From NCBI RefSeq assembly GCF_002234615.1, contig NZ_NMQW01000030.1, forward strand, positions 1 to 64,000: a DNA stretch of 64,000 bases. The letters are read 5' to 3'. Of the stretch, positions 6,878 to 16,161 are shown one piece after another. A program made the translations under genes and the position numbers. The number at the start of each line of letters is the position of its first letter. Within the stretch, counting starts at the first letter, position 1. The DNA is from Paenibacillus rigui. GTDB lineage: Bacteria; Bacillota; Bacilli; Paenibacillales; NBRC-103111. The notes under the pieces were generated by a model. That model searched no databases. It was given only the letters and a program-made list of their open reading frames with translations, and was not told where the DNA came from.

Positions 6878-8398
6878 TTACTTTTTCAGCTTGGCATACG
6901 ATGCCTCATATTCCTTTATAATCTGGTCGCCTCCGGCTTTACGCCACTTGCCCACCTCGGCCTCCCAGCCGGCCGCATCGATTTTGCCCATAATATATTT
7001 CGTAATGGCGTCGAAAATCATTTGTTCAAGCTCCTTCCCCCGGTCGGCATACGTAGCGGAAGAGAGCGTCAGGGCCACATTCGGAATCGCATATTTCAAA
7101 TTCTCTCTGGCCAGGCGCGTCCCTTTCTCGCCAAGCGGCGTATCCTTGAGCGGCAGCACGTTGTAGCCCTCGATGTTCAGCAGGTTGTCGCGGTACGGCT
7201 TCACCTCCCGCTGGAATGCGGTAAAGTCCTTGAACTCGGTTTTGCCTCCGTCCGCCTTCACATAATGAGTCCCTTCGATTCCGCGCATTTGCAGCGTGGA
7301 CATCGGTTCATCCATCAGCTTATCCAGGAATCCCAGCAGCTTCTTCAGCTCCGCCTCGGTTTTGACGGACGATTTGGGGATCGCCAGCAGCCCGTTGTTG
7401 CCCGGCTCCGCGGCTAATCGTATGCCCTGCGGCCCCTCGAACGGGGCATTGTCTACGATGCCGTTCGGGGTCGTCGCCGTCAGCCGGTCCTGCTGGCTTT
7501 TGGCTGCCCCCGCCACGGAGTTGCCGAGCCCTACCCGACCGGAATCGAACAGCTTGCCGTTCTCCTCCCCGCCAATGGCCGCAAAATCCGGATTGATCAA
7601 TTTCTCCTCATACAGCCTGCGGAACAAGTTCATGACATCCAAATAGGGCTTCGTCATGAACTCCGGCGTCATTTTGCCGTCCACGATCCCCCAGCGGTTC
7701 ACACCGCCCATGCTTACCGCAAGGCGGGTCAGCAAGGAGGAGTTGCCTTCGAGATACTTTTTATCCAGCAAAAAGCCGTACGTATCGTTTTTTCCGTTTT
7801 TATCGGGATCGTTCATGACCACCGTCTTCTGGACGCTGTACCAGTCCTCGATCGTTTTAGGAAGCTTCAGGCCGAGCTGGTCGAACCAGTCCTTACGATA
7901 GTTGTAGGTGGCCCGGCCCATATCCCGGTACAGCGGAATGCCGTACAATTTCCCTTCGACTTTAACGTTCTCGTAGTACTGCGGGTCCTGGGCGGCCAAG
8001 TTTTTGAACTCCTTCAAATAAGGGCCCACTTCCCAAAATTGTCCTGCCTGCATGGAGGCGACGATCGTAGGCACGTAATTCAGCTTCATGATCTTCGGGA
8101 GCTCTCCGGCCGTGATCATGACATTGATTTTCTCCTCATACGCGGAGGATGGCACCCATTGAATATCCAGCTTGCTGTTCGTATAGCTCTCGATGGCCTT
8201 CTCAACCGCGTTGCCTTTGGCGGGAATGTCCCCGACCTGGGGAAGCACCATCGTCACCGCGAGTGGTGTGTTATCTCCCTGCCCCTGCGCGTCACCCGAC
8301 GCTTTACCCGGCTCCTGTGATGTACTGCTGCATCCCGTCAAGCTGCCTGCGAGCAGAACGGATGCTACTACGGCTGCATTCCATTGCTTCGTCTTCAT
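6878..8398 (-). CDS. Extracellular solute-binding lipoprotein (LplA-type)
   Basis: The 506-residue precursor has a lipoprotein signal (lipobox LTGC, Cys near residue 23) and then an acidic Ser/Gly linker. The mature part resembles the LplA/YtcQ group of sugar ABC binding proteins (DIQWVPSSAYEEKINVMITA, LYGIPLYRDMGRATYNYRKD). It should bind an oligosaccharide outside the membrane and deliver it to an ABC permease pair. No LplB/YtcP-type permeases are adjacent; the only permeases here are at 12685-14445, next to a different binding protein. The start at 8398 is chosen over a GTG at 8410 because AAGGAG overlaps the GTG. It lies 59 bp behind the GH43 gene and probably shares its transcript. Confidence 0.87.
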   Translation of the reverse strand: MKTKQWNAAVVASVLLAGSLTGCSSTSQEPGKASGDAQGQGDNTPLAVTMVLPQVGDIPAKGNAVEKAIESYTNSKLDIQWVPSSAYEEKINVMITAGELPKIMKLNYVPTIVASMQAGQFWEVGPYLKEFKNLAAQDPQYYENVKVEGKLYGIPLYRDMGRATYNYRKDWFDQLGLKLPKTIEDWYSVQKTVVMNDPDKNGKNDTYGFLLDKKYLEGNSSLLTRLAVSMGGVNRWGIVDGKMTPEFMTKPYLDVMNLFRRLYEEKLINPDFAAIGGEENGKLFDSGRVGLGNSVAGAAKSQQDRLTATTPNGIVDNAPFEGPQGIRLAAEPGNNGLLAIPKSSVKTEAELKKLLGFLDKLMDEPMSTLQMRGIEGTHYVKADGGKTEFKDFTAFQREVKPYRDNLLNIEGYNVLPLKDTPLGEKGTRLARENLKYAIPNVALTLSSATYADRGKELEQMIFDAITKYIMGKIDAAGWEAEVGKWRKAGGDQIIKEYEASYAKLKK

Positions 8399-8457
8399 GA
8401 ACGTGAACACTCCTTTTTATGGTAGGATCATTTTCAATGCAACCAGCTGCAGCCCGC

Positions 8458-9351
8458 TCATTCTTCCATGAAGGCCAGCTTGCCGCCGTTGGTCTTTAGC
8501 TCCAGGAAAACAGGCCGCTCATTCGGTGTCTGATTCGGCGTATGGATTGTCAGCATCAGCCTGCCCTCAAAGGTACGGAAAATCATGCCATGGCCGCCGT
8601 CGCTCTGAAATAGCGGCTTCTCTTGCTGAATCCACGGACCCGTAACCTTGCCGCTCGCAGAGACAGCGACCCCCAGCGCATAGCGGCCATCGACGAAGCT
8701 GGCCCAAAGCATCTGAAGCGTTCCCTCCGGCGTGCGGTGCAAATAGGGACCATCCGTTACATACACGCCATCCGTCTTGATCTTCTCCGACACGAGAGGT
8801 GTCGTCCAAGGAGCCTCGGAAGCGTGGAATAGCGTAATCGGCTCCCTTTGTAGCGCTTTCAAATCCTCCGTGAGCGGAGCCGCACAAACGTGGCCGTCGG
8901 TGACGTCCTTCCATTCATGGCAAAATACCATCCAGGGACGTCCCTCCTCGTCGACAAACAACGTTCCGTCCAGCGAGTTCCAGGCTTCGGGTGTAACAGG
9001 GCCCTGACTGTGGGGCTCGAAGGGTCCCAGAAGCTGGTCGGATACGAGAACCGCCGTCCCCAGCCTTCCGTTGTCCTTCCGTCTGAACGTTGCGAACATA
9101 TAATACCGCCCCTGGTATGCGTACACTTCAGGCGCCCAGAAATTCTCCTCCGCATAAAAGGACGCCCCCGGCCGGAACACCGGATACGGCCCCTCCCATT
9201 CATTCATATCCGAGCTCACATAGGCATCGAAGCCGGTGCCTTTGCCCCAAATGTTCTCATCCGTACTGCCGAACAAATAATATCGGCCTTCCTCCGGCAC
9301 GGGAACGACGAAAGGGTCACGAATTTGGATCTCGCTTGTCTTCTTCAGCAT
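8458..9351 (-). CDS. Glycoside hydrolase family 43 protein
   Basis: The 297-residue protein is a compact single-domain GH43 five-bladed beta-propeller with no signal peptide, so probably intracellular. The expected general base lies in IRDPFVV (Asp 12) and the supporting Asp in NSLDGTLF. Where many family members have EGP for the general acid this protein has VTDGPYL, so either Asp acts as acid or the true acid lies elsewhere. Family activities include arabinofuranosidase, xylosidase and galactosidase; the specificity here is unknown. The start ATG at 9351 has AGAGGAGGAG. It lies between two other sugar genes in the same orientation, which suggests trimming of imported oligosaccharides. Confidence 0.87.
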   Translation of the reverse strand: MLKKTSEIQIRDPFVVPVPEEGRYYLFGSTDENIWGKGTGFDAYVSSDMNEWEGPYPVFRPGASFYAEENFWAPEVYAYQGRYYMFATFRRKDNGRLGTAVLVSDQLLGPFEPHSQGPVTPEAWNSLDGTLFVDEEGRPWMVFCHEWKDVTDGHVCAAPLTEDLKALQREPITLFHASEAPWTTPLVSEKIKTDGVYVTDGPYLHRTPEGTLQMLWASFVDGRYALGVAVSASGKVTGPWIQQEKPLFQSDGGHGMIFRTFEGRLMLTIHTPNQTPNERPVFLELKTNGGKLAFMEE

Positions 9352-9422
9352 GGCTGACTCCTCCTCTTGGTTCTTGCTCAGCGTGAATGATTCGGTCGCT
9401 CCGCTTCAAAATGGACCTCGCC

Positions 9423-11087
9423 TTAGGCATAGCTGGGCGGAATGACGCCGATATCGCTTCGGCTGATCCATTCGCCGTTCCGATACTCCAGCTGTTGATT
9501 GCCTTTGACGGAAAAAGGAATGTCCTGATCGTTATAGCGCAATCGGCCGCTCACCGGACGCATCGTCATGCCGATGACCGATTTCAAGATGCCGTCCCGA
9601 TCCGTCACGACACGGATGCCGTTAGGGAATTCCAGATAGGCCTGATCCCCTCCGTTACGGTAAATTGCAGAGCCTTCGCGCGTATTGACAAGCTCGTACA
9701 CGATGCCGTCTACTCTGCGGCTGTAAGCTGTTTCCTCGGCAACCTCTTCCCCGTGGTCCATCGCATAAGGCACGAGCCCCGTGAACCACAGCTCGCCTTC
9801 CGGCCTAGGCAGGATGCCGCACAGCCGCTCCACAAAGTCCAGCAAGCCCAATATGGCGGGGGAATACGTCTCGGTATATCCCTCCTCCCCGGTCCAGGGG
9901 CTCACGCATTGGCCGAACCGGCTCATCCGTGACAAGGCCGACATCATCGGCTGCACCAGCCACGTCAATTCCACGTACCGTCCGTGATGCTCGAACGCAT
10001 GCGGTGTCCGAATGACCGTCAGGAAGTTGGTTGGGCCCGCCCAGCTGTTATAGTTCGAGAACGGATCGAAGCGCGGATCGTCCATAGCAATCGAGGTTAA
10101 AGGATATTTGGCAAAAAATTTACGGGTATTGAGCAGGTAACGCTGCAGTGCCGTATCGAACAGCTCCTTATCCCCTACCTCGCAGGCCAGCACCCTGAGC
10201 AGCACATCGGACTGCACCTTGACCCATTGACCATTACGGTCCATATCGTAGAAAAAAGCGTCGTCGGCATCGTAGCAGTACTCGAACAGACTTTGCCGGC
10301 TCGCCTCGGCTTTGCTAGTCCACTCGCTGGCGTCCTCCCCCAGCTCCTCGGCAATACGCGATAAGTATGTCCGCTGACAGTACACATTTGCGGTCAAATC
10401 CGGCGCGAGGAACGGAAGGATCGGCGAATCCGGATTGCATTCGGCTGCATTGCCGAGATGCGGGGTATCCGCCACATGCCAAAAGCGCGGAGACCCGTCG
10501 TGTCCGGTATCGAACGTGCTGAACGCCTCGACGCAGCCCGTGCCGCGCGTGTTGCGGAAGGTGGCAAGCCACGTATCGTACCGTTTCATCGCATCATACA
10601 TTTTGCGGAGAAAATCCCGATCCCGCCCATGGAGCAGGTAATGGTTCCATACACTCCGCGCCAGCGGGGAGACCAGCTGAATTTGCCGGTAGGCCGGCCC
10701 GTGCTCCGTGATTTTATAGGGCATGAGCCCGTCTTCCCGCTGGTAGTCGGCGAACAATGCATAGCTTGCTGCCGAGACGGAGGGAATAAATCTGGACAGC
10801 AGCTCGGCGTTGATCGTCCCCGTGCTTTCCAGCCAACAGCCCAGGTAGACGCCTCCTTCATGCAGGATCGGCTTGTCAGCCCCGGACGCTCCCGTCGGCA
10901 CGATGCAATCCAGCAGCTTGCGCAGCGCAAGGTAGTACACCTGCTCGAACTTCTCCGAGGAGGCGGCGAATTTCACGCCCGAGCGCCCCCACTCCGCCAG
11001 GACCGCATGATCGGACGGCTTGCCGAGCGTTCCCGCTCTGGCTTCCGTATCGATGCCGCGAAGCCGGGTCAGCAGCTTTGTATTCAT
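9423..11087 (-). CDS. MGH1-like glycoside hydrolase ((alpha/alpha)6 barrel, GH63-type)
   Basis: The 554-residue protein has the repeated aromatic helices of an (alpha/alpha)6 barrel (VYLGCWLESTGTINAELL, YKITEHGPAYRQIQLVSPL) and the motif STFDTGHDGSPRFWH, corresponding to the catalytic-acid region of GH63/MGH1-like inverting glycosidases. GPTNFLTVIRT and WTGEEGYTETYSPAI lie in the second half, followed by a small beta-rich tail. The substrate is not predictable; related proteins act on alpha-linked sugars. The start at 11087 is chosen because GCAGGAG lies 8-9 bases upstream, whereas a GTG at 11096 is too close to it. It is 71 bp ahead of the GH43 gene and probably co-transcribed with it. Confidence 0.8.
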   Translation of the reverse strand: MNTKLLTRLRGIDTEARAGTLGKPSDHAVLAEWGRSGVKFAASSEKFEQVYYLALRKLLDCIVPTGASGADKPILHEGGVYLGCWLESTGTINAELLSRFIPSVSAASYALFADYQREDGLMPYKITEHGPAYRQIQLVSPLARSVWNHYLLHGRDRDFLRKMYDAMKRYDTWLATFRNTRGTGCVEAFSTFDTGHDGSPRFWHVADTPHLGNAAECNPDSPILPFLAPDLTANVYCQRTYLSRIAEELGEDASEWTSKAEASRQSLFEYCYDADDAFFYDMDRNGQWVKVQSDVLLRVLACEVGDKELFDTALQRYLLNTRKFFAKYPLTSIAMDDPRFDPFSNYNSWAGPTNFLTVIRTPHAFEHHGRYVELTWLVQPMMSALSRMSRFGQCVSPWTGEEGYTETYSPAILGLLDFVERLCGILPRPEGELWFTGLVPYAMDHGEEVAEETAYSRRVDGIVYELVNTREGSAIYRNGGDQAYLEFPNGIRVVTDRDGILKSVIGMTMRPVSGRLRYNDQDIPFSVKGNQQLEYRNGEWISRSDIGVIPPSYA

Positions 11088-11140
11088 AAGCTTCACTCCT
11101 GCTCTATAGATAGATTAAGATGATGGATGGACCCGTATGA

Positions 11141-11181
11141 CATAAAACAGGCTCAGCCCGCCAACCGGCAAGGCTGAGTCT
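11141..11181 (-). terminator. Probable terminator between the transporter operon and MGH1-like gene
   Basis: A 10-bp stem (11149-11158 with 11172-11181) is followed on the minus strand by GTTTTATG. It suggests that transcription from the ABC operon is at least attenuated before the glycosidase genes. Confidence 0.55.
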
Positions 11182-11187
11182 ATTCGG

Positions 11188-11282
11188 CAAGGATAACCGG
11201 CTGCGCCATCTTTCCAGACGGCACGTGTTTTGTCAAGGGTGACGAAAGTTGTAAAACTTATGCTTTCTTAATCTGCGAACGA
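11188..11282 (+). repeat. Dispersed intergenic repeat, copy 1
   Basis: This ~95-bp non-coding sequence closely resembles 19886-19972. Shared blocks are AAGGATAA, CGGCT, CGCCAT, TTTCCAGA, GGCA, TTTTGTCAAGG, CGAA, AAACTTAT and CTTTCTTA, in the same order and orientation. It contains a small GCCATC/GACGGC hairpin. Confidence 0.75.
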
Positions 11283-11307
11283 AAGGTCTAGCCTTTAACG
11301 ATTCTCG

Positions 11308-12645
11308 TTATTTATTGTTGTTGAATATTTTCACGGTTCCGTTGTAGAAATCCTCGACGGCTTTCGGTACCGTCTTTTTGCCGAACCAAATTTCTTGCGC
11401 TGTCGTATCGGCCAATTTGGAATACTCGGTAAAGCCCGGAGGATTGTAGCTCACGTTCACCGGCTCTTTCTTGGTCGCTTCCGATACCCGCCCCGTGTAG
11501 TCATAGATGATCTGATCCACCGGATTCGCTTCTTTCTTCAGCAGCTCGCGCATAGCCGATGTGACGGGAACGCCGCGGTCATTGCCCAAAATCTTGGCGG
11601 CATCCGGGTCGTTAATCCAGTAGTTCATCAGCATAGCGACTTCCTTCGGATGCTTCGTTTTGGCGTAGCCGGACATGCCTTGGCTCGATTCAAACACAAC
11701 GCCGGTGCCCTTCGGACCCCGCGGAACCTGAACAAGCGTCAGCTTATCCTTCGTTAAGTTCTGATGGGCAACCAGCTGGTTCGAGGCCGTAAGGTTCATC
11801 GCCACCTTGCCCGTCACGATGAGCGACTTGCTCGTATCGGTCGGCGGATTGGACACCTGCAGCTCCGGCGTGACGACGCCGCCGTCCTTGCGCATTTTAT
11901 CCCAGTAGGAGAACCATTCCTCTGCATCCTTTTGCTCGAAGCCAAGCTTGGCGTTATCCATGTCATACAGCATTTTGCCGCGCTGTTTGAGCGAAATGTC
12001 CATGCCGTCCACCGTGAAGTCGTACGTTCCGTAGTAGCCTTTGCCCAGCTTATCCGCAATGTCCTTGCTCGTCTTGGCGTACTCCTCCCAAGTCCAGCCG
12101 TCCTTCGGCACCGGAATGCCTGCTTTGTTGAACAGCTCCGTGTTGACGATAATTCCGCGCGCATTGGCCCCGGCCGAAATATGCAGCAGCTTGCCCTTGA
12201 CCGTACCGTACTGGATCATGCCCTTGTCCATATCGCTCAGGTTCAGCTCTTTGCCCACATAAGGATCCAGCTCGAGCAGTACCCCTTTATTCGCATAGTC
12301 CACCATATTACCGCCAAGGAAGAAGACATCCGGAGCCGTCCCGGAAGCGAGCTGGGTGTTCAGCTTGTCGAAGTAGCCGGAGCTTGGCGCGAACTCTCCG
12401 ACGATTTTGATATTCGGATTTTTCTCCTCGAATTTGCGCAGCGCCGCATTCGTCAGATCCGCGCGCTTCTGGTCGCCCCACCACATAATCCGCAGCTCGA
12501 CCGGGGCCGTTTTGCTTCCTGCAGCGGCTTGATCCCCTTTGGCCCCTGCCGCACCGCTGCTGCCGGTACCTGTCCCGCCGGAGCAGGCTGTCGTCAATGC
12601 CATAAATGCGCTCATGAGCAAGAAAAGACTTTTTTTCGTTTTCAT
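11308..12645 (-). CDS. Extracellular sugar-binding lipoprotein of an ABC transporter
   Basis: The 445-residue precursor starts MKTKKSLFLLMSAFMALTTA with a lipobox ending in Cys 21. A Gly/Ala-rich linker and a family 1 solute-binding fold follow (ELRIMWWGDQKRAD, APDVFFLGGNMVDYA, GWTWEEYAKTSKDIA). It captures an extracellular sugar or oligosaccharide for the two permeases immediately upstream. The start at 12645 has AAGGGG nine bases away. It is the last gene of the permease set, 39 bp behind the MalG-like gene. No ATPase gene is present; such systems in Firmicutes commonly use a shared MsmX-type ATPase encoded elsewhere. Confidence 0.92.
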   Translation of the reverse strand: MKTKKSLFLLMSAFMALTTACSGGTGTGSSGAAGAKGDQAAAGSKTAPVELRIMWWGDQKRADLTNAALRKFEEKNPNIKIVGEFAPSSGYFDKLNTQLASGTAPDVFFLGGNMVDYANKGVLLELDPYVGKELNLSDMDKGMIQYGTVKGKLLHISAGANARGIIVNTELFNKAGIPVPKDGWTWEEYAKTSKDIADKLGKGYYGTYDFTVDGMDISLKQRGKMLYDMDNAKLGFEQKDAEEWFSYWDKMRKDGGVVTPELQVSNPPTDTSKSLIVTGKVAMNLTASNQLVAHQNLTKDKLTLVQVPRGPKGTGVVFESSQGMSGYAKTKHPKEVAMLMNYWINDPDAAKILGNDRGVPVTSAMRELLKKEANPVDQIIYDYTGRVSEATKKEPVNVSYNPPGFTEYSKLADTTAQEIWFGKKTVPKAVEDFYNGTVKIFNNNK

Positions 12646-12684
12646 CCGATACATCCCCTTTTTATGGTCATCCATAGAATGAAC

Positions 12685-13524
12685 TTACTTTAAACCCGTC
12701 GTTGAGATCCCATCGACAAAATGCTTTTGAAAAGTGAGGAAGATTGCCATGATCGGCACCAGTGACAGGACGGACATGGCCAGCAGCGCCCCCCAATCGG
12801 ATTGGCCCGAAGGGTCGAACAGCGAACGAATGCCCAGCTGCACCGTAAACAGCTTGATGTTGTTCAAGTAAATCATCTGGCTGAAGAAATCATCCCACGT
12901 CCAAATGAACGTAAAGATGGAGGTTGTTATCAAGGCCGGAATGAGCAGCGGCAGGACGATCCGGAAATAAATCTGGCTTTGCCCGCAGCCGTCGATTGTA
13001 GCGCTTTCATCAAGCTCCTTCGGAATGCCCCGAATGAATTGAACCATCAGCAGAATGAAGAACGAATCATGAGCAAGCCATTTCGGCACAACCAGCGGGT
13101 AGAACGTGTTGATCCATTCGAACTTGTTATACAAAATGTACTGCGGCACCAGCGTGACGTGGTAAGGCAGCATAATGGTGACCAGCATCAGGCTGAACCA
13201 CAGCTTTTTCCCGCGAAATTCGAGCCGGGCGAAAGCGAATGCCGTGAGCGAGCACGTGATGACATTGCCTAGTACCGACAAGACCGAGATTTGAAGCGAA
13301 TTGGCGAAAAAGGTGCCGAACGTCGTGCCCTGCAGTCCCTTCCAGCCGTTAACGTAGTTATCCAGCGTGAACGAGGACGGCCAAACGCTCGTATCGGTAA
13401 AAATTTGCTGATTCGGCTTAAAGGAGCTGCCAAGCAGCCAGAGCACCGGGTACAGCATCACGAGCCCCAGCAGTATAATGACTGCATGCTTGCCGAGCTT
13501 TGCAGCTATCGCTCTCTGTGCCAT
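12685..13524 (-). CDS. Carbohydrate ABC transporter permease, MalG-like
   Basis: The 279-residue protein has six predicted membrane helices. The cytoplasmic EAA-type loop that contacts the ATPase appears as IPKELDESATIDGCGQSQIY, with the conserved Gly. The C-terminus (FVDGISTTGLK) is typical of MalG-like subunits. It forms the transmembrane channel with the MalF-like protein encoded 3 bp upstream. The start at 13524 has AAGGGAGGGG close by. Confidence 0.94.
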   Translation of the reverse strand: MAQRAIAAKLGKHAVIILLGLVMLYPVLWLLGSSFKPNQQIFTDTSVWPSSFTLDNYVNGWKGLQGTTFGTFFANSLQISVLSVLGNVITCSLTAFAFARLEFRGKKLWFSLMLVTIMLPYHVTLVPQYILYNKFEWINTFYPLVVPKWLAHDSFFILLMVQFIRGIPKELDESATIDGCGQSQIYFRIVLPLLIPALITTSIFTFIWTWDDFFSQMIYLNNIKLFTVQLGIRSLFDPSGQSDWGALLAMSVLSLVPIMAIFLTFQKHFVDGISTTGLK

Positions 13525-13527
13525 CGG

Positions 13528-14445
13528 CTATCCCCTCCCTTCCTTGCCGTCACCGTAGAACACCCAATATTTCGATGTGACGAAAATGACGGCGGTGAAC
13601 AAAGCGATAATGATCAGCATGATCCAGGCCAAAGCCGAAGCATAGCCCATATCAAAGAATGAAAAGCCTTTCAAATACAGGTACAGCGTGTAAAACAACG
13701 TGGCGTCGAGCGGTCCTCCGCGGCCGTCCCCGATCACGAAGCCGGGCGTGAACACCTGAAAGGAATTGATGATGCTCATGACAAGGTTGAAGAAGAGCAC
13801 CGGTGACAGCAGCGGGAGCGTAATCCGGAAAAATTGCCTCGCCTTGCCAGCGCCGTCCACCTGAGCCGCTTCATACAAGTCCGCCGGAACCTGCTTCAAG
13901 CCTGCGAGGAAGATGACCATCGCCGAGCCGAACTGCCATACGGACAGCGTAACGATGGTGTGAAGCACATAGTTCGGATTGGCGATCCAGGCCGGTCCCT
14001 GAATGCCGAACCAGCTCAGGAAGTGGTTCAGCAGTCCGTCCCCGTCGAACAGCTTCCGCCATACGATCGCGATCGCGACACTGCCTCCGAGCAGCGACGG
14101 AATGTAATATACCGTCCGGTACAAGCCCAGCGCCCGGATGCCCTTGTTCAAGGCCAGCGCGACCAGGAGCGCGAAGAGCAGACGAAGCGGAACGGAGAAG
14201 AACACGTACTTGAACGTCAGCGCCAAGGAATGATAAAAGGAATCGTCTCCCTTGAATATTTCCGCATAATTGTCCATCCCCAGCCAACGGGGTGAGGTCA
14301 GCAAATTAAATTTGGTCATCGACAAGTACAAGGAGCCCAGCATTGGACCGAGCGTAAGACAGAAGAAGCCGATAAGCCACGGCAGTAAAAATAAGTAGGC
14401 GGTGCGGTCCTGCCGCCACAGAGATGTTTTGCGTGAGTGCTGCAT
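13528..14445 (-). CDS. Carbohydrate ABC transporter permease, MalF-like
   Basis: The 305-residue protein has about six membrane helices. The N-terminus TAYLFLLPWLIGFFCL and the EAA loop VPADLYEAAQVDGAGKARQF are characteristic of MalF-like subunits. It pairs with the MalG-like protein just downstream. The start at 14445 has CAGGAGGGGG. The two-component regulator genes lie 111 bp upstream in the same orientation, so the transporter is probably their target or part of the same unit. Confidence 0.94.
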   Translation of the reverse strand: MQHSRKTSLWRQDRTAYLFLLPWLIGFFCLTLGPMLGSLYLSMTKFNLLTSPRWLGMDNYAEIFKGDDSFYHSLALTFKYVFFSVPLRLLFALLVALALNKGIRALGLYRTVYYIPSLLGGSVAIAIVWRKLFDGDGLLNHFLSWFGIQGPAWIANPNYVLHTIVTLSVWQFGSAMVIFLAGLKQVPADLYEAAQVDGAGKARQFFRITLPLLSPVLFFNLVMSIINSFQVFTPGFVIGDGRGGPLDATLFYTLYLYLKGFSFFDMGYASALAWIMLIIIALFTAVIFVTSKYWVFYGDGKEGRG

Positions 14446-14556
14446 GTGTTGCCCCCTCCTGTGAACTTGGGTACATCAAGCCTCCGACAGTTTAGCTCTC
14501 TGTCCAAGGCACTTGCTGTACATTCAGCATACCGGATGGAGGCGGCACATTGAATT

Positions 14557-16161
14557 TTATTTCTTCGGCTCCTCGCTTATAAATTTTTCGGGTGGCTTCT
14601 GCCGGAAGTCCGACGGAGAGATGCCGTACATTCGTTTGAACCGGGAGCTGAAATAGCTCGCATTGGAGAACCCCGTCAATTCAGCGATATCCCACAGGCC
14701 GAGGCTCGTGCTGTTTAATAGTGATACCGCCCGGTTCATCCGGACGTCGGTCAAGTATTGAATAAACGTCTTGCCCACCTTCGCTTTGAACAGCTCGGAG
14801 AAATAAGAGGTGTTGTAGTTGTATTTATCCGCAAGCATCGTCAGATTCAGGTCGTACATATAATTTTCGTTAATGAACTGCTGCGCGGCTTGAATAACGG
14901 AGGTCTCCGCCTGGTCCGGGTGGTCTCCGGTCATCTGAATAAGGGTGCGGCCCAGTCCGGTAACAAAAAGCTGCGCCTTCTCCACGCTATCCAGCCCCAA
15001 TACGAAGTCCGGCCGCAGCCAAAGCTGCTGCCCGTGATCGAACGGAACTCCGGCCGCCTGGGCAGCGGAATCGAGGAGAAGGCAGAGCTGGAAAATCATT
15101 TTGACAAAATGCGTCTGCGACACGTAAAAGGCTTCCGTCAGCTCCTGCATGACGGTCTGTCCGAACAAATCCAGCTCCCTGCGGGCCAAATACCGCTGCA
15201 GCTGCAAGGTGCGTTCCTCGGTCAGCACCGCCTTGCCGTCCGAAGGCTCCTTGGCCGCATAGCGAACCTCATGCTCGGATAAATTCCATGCCAGCAGGCT
15301 GGACAAATACCCTTCCTTCCACTGTGCAAAGCCGGTGACCGGCTGCCCGACACCGATGGCCGGCTCGAACGATAAATGCCGCTCTACACAATGGCGCAGC
15401 TCGGCAATAAACGCTTCCGCCGCTGAATCTCCGTTCCCCAACGGTAAAATAAAGTGAATCAAGCCCTTATAATTCAAATCCCGAAACACCTGCGGCAGCA
15501 TCGGATGCGTAGCGGCGAATTCTCTGCAGAGCATCTCGAACGGCAGCCGCAGCTTGTCCGGCGTCCGCGGCTCTTGCCCGGTGAAGGAACGCTCCCGTAA
15601 GCCGGTCGTAATGAAACTCACGCTCCGGCTATCCCACAGTCCCAGCTCGAACAGCTCTGCGCGGTCGCGGATGCCTTTCTCCAGCTCTCCCTTGACTGTA
15701 TGAATCAAGAAGTGCTCCTTCATTTCCTTGTAGTACTGGGTGAGCCGCCATTGTACCCTTTCCTGCTGATCCTGCAGCCGGCGCTCCTCATCCATTTCTT
15801 GACTGATCCTGCTGAGCGCTTCGGACAGCTCCTCCTGGGAGACGGGCTTGAGCAAATAATCTCTCACCTGGTTGCGGATCGCCGCCTTGGCGTACTGAAA
15901 ATCCTCATAGCCCGTAATAACAAGCAAACGCAGGCTTGGGTAGTCGGCATGACAGGAATCGAGCAGGGAAACCCCGTTCATCACAGGCATGTTCATATCC
16001 GTGATGACAATATCCACCGGCTCCTGGGCAAGCCGCTCCAACGCCTCCGCTCCATTGGACGCTTCGCCGATCACGACCAGCCCGAGCTGCTCCCAATCCA
16101 CCTTCAGACGGAGCCCTCTGCGGATTTCCGGCTCATCGTCTACAATCAGTACTCGTTTCAT
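14557..16161 (-). CDS. Response regulator with AraC-type DNA-binding domain (YesN-like)
   Basis: The 534-residue protein has an N-terminal receiver domain (VLIVDDEPEI, phospho-acceptor Asp 55 in ITDMNMPVMNG, Lys in DYLLKPVS). A ~300-residue middle region of the type found in YesN-like regulators follows, then two C-terminal AraC helix-turn-helix motifs (MLADKYNYNTSYFSELFKAK and AELTGFSNASYFSSRFKRMY). It overlaps the kinase gene by 4 bp, indicating translational coupling. It should activate the adjacent sugar transporter when the kinase senses an extracellular ligand. Confidence 0.94.
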   Translation of the reverse strand: MKRVLIVDDEPEIRRGLRLKVDWEQLGLVVIGEASNGAEALERLAQEPVDIVITDMNMPVMNGVSLLDSCHADYPSLRLLVITGYEDFQYAKAAIRNQVRDYLLKPVSQEELSEALSRISQEMDEERRLQDQQERVQWRLTQYYKEMKEHFLIHTVKGELEKGIRDRAELFELGLWDSRSVSFITTGLRERSFTGQEPRTPDKLRLPFEMLCREFAATHPMLPQVFRDLNYKGLIHFILPLGNGDSAAEAFIAELRHCVERHLSFEPAIGVGQPVTGFAQWKEGYLSSLLAWNLSEHEVRYAAKEPSDGKAVLTEERTLQLQRYLARRELDLFGQTVMQELTEAFYVSQTHFVKMIFQLCLLLDSAAQAAGVPFDHGQQLWLRPDFVLGLDSVEKAQLFVTGLGRTLIQMTGDHPDQAETSVIQAAQQFINENYMYDLNLTMLADKYNYNTSYFSELFKAKVGKTFIQYLTDVRMNRAVSLLNSTSLGLWDIAELTGFSNASYFSSRFKRMYGISPSDFRQKPPEKFISEEPKK

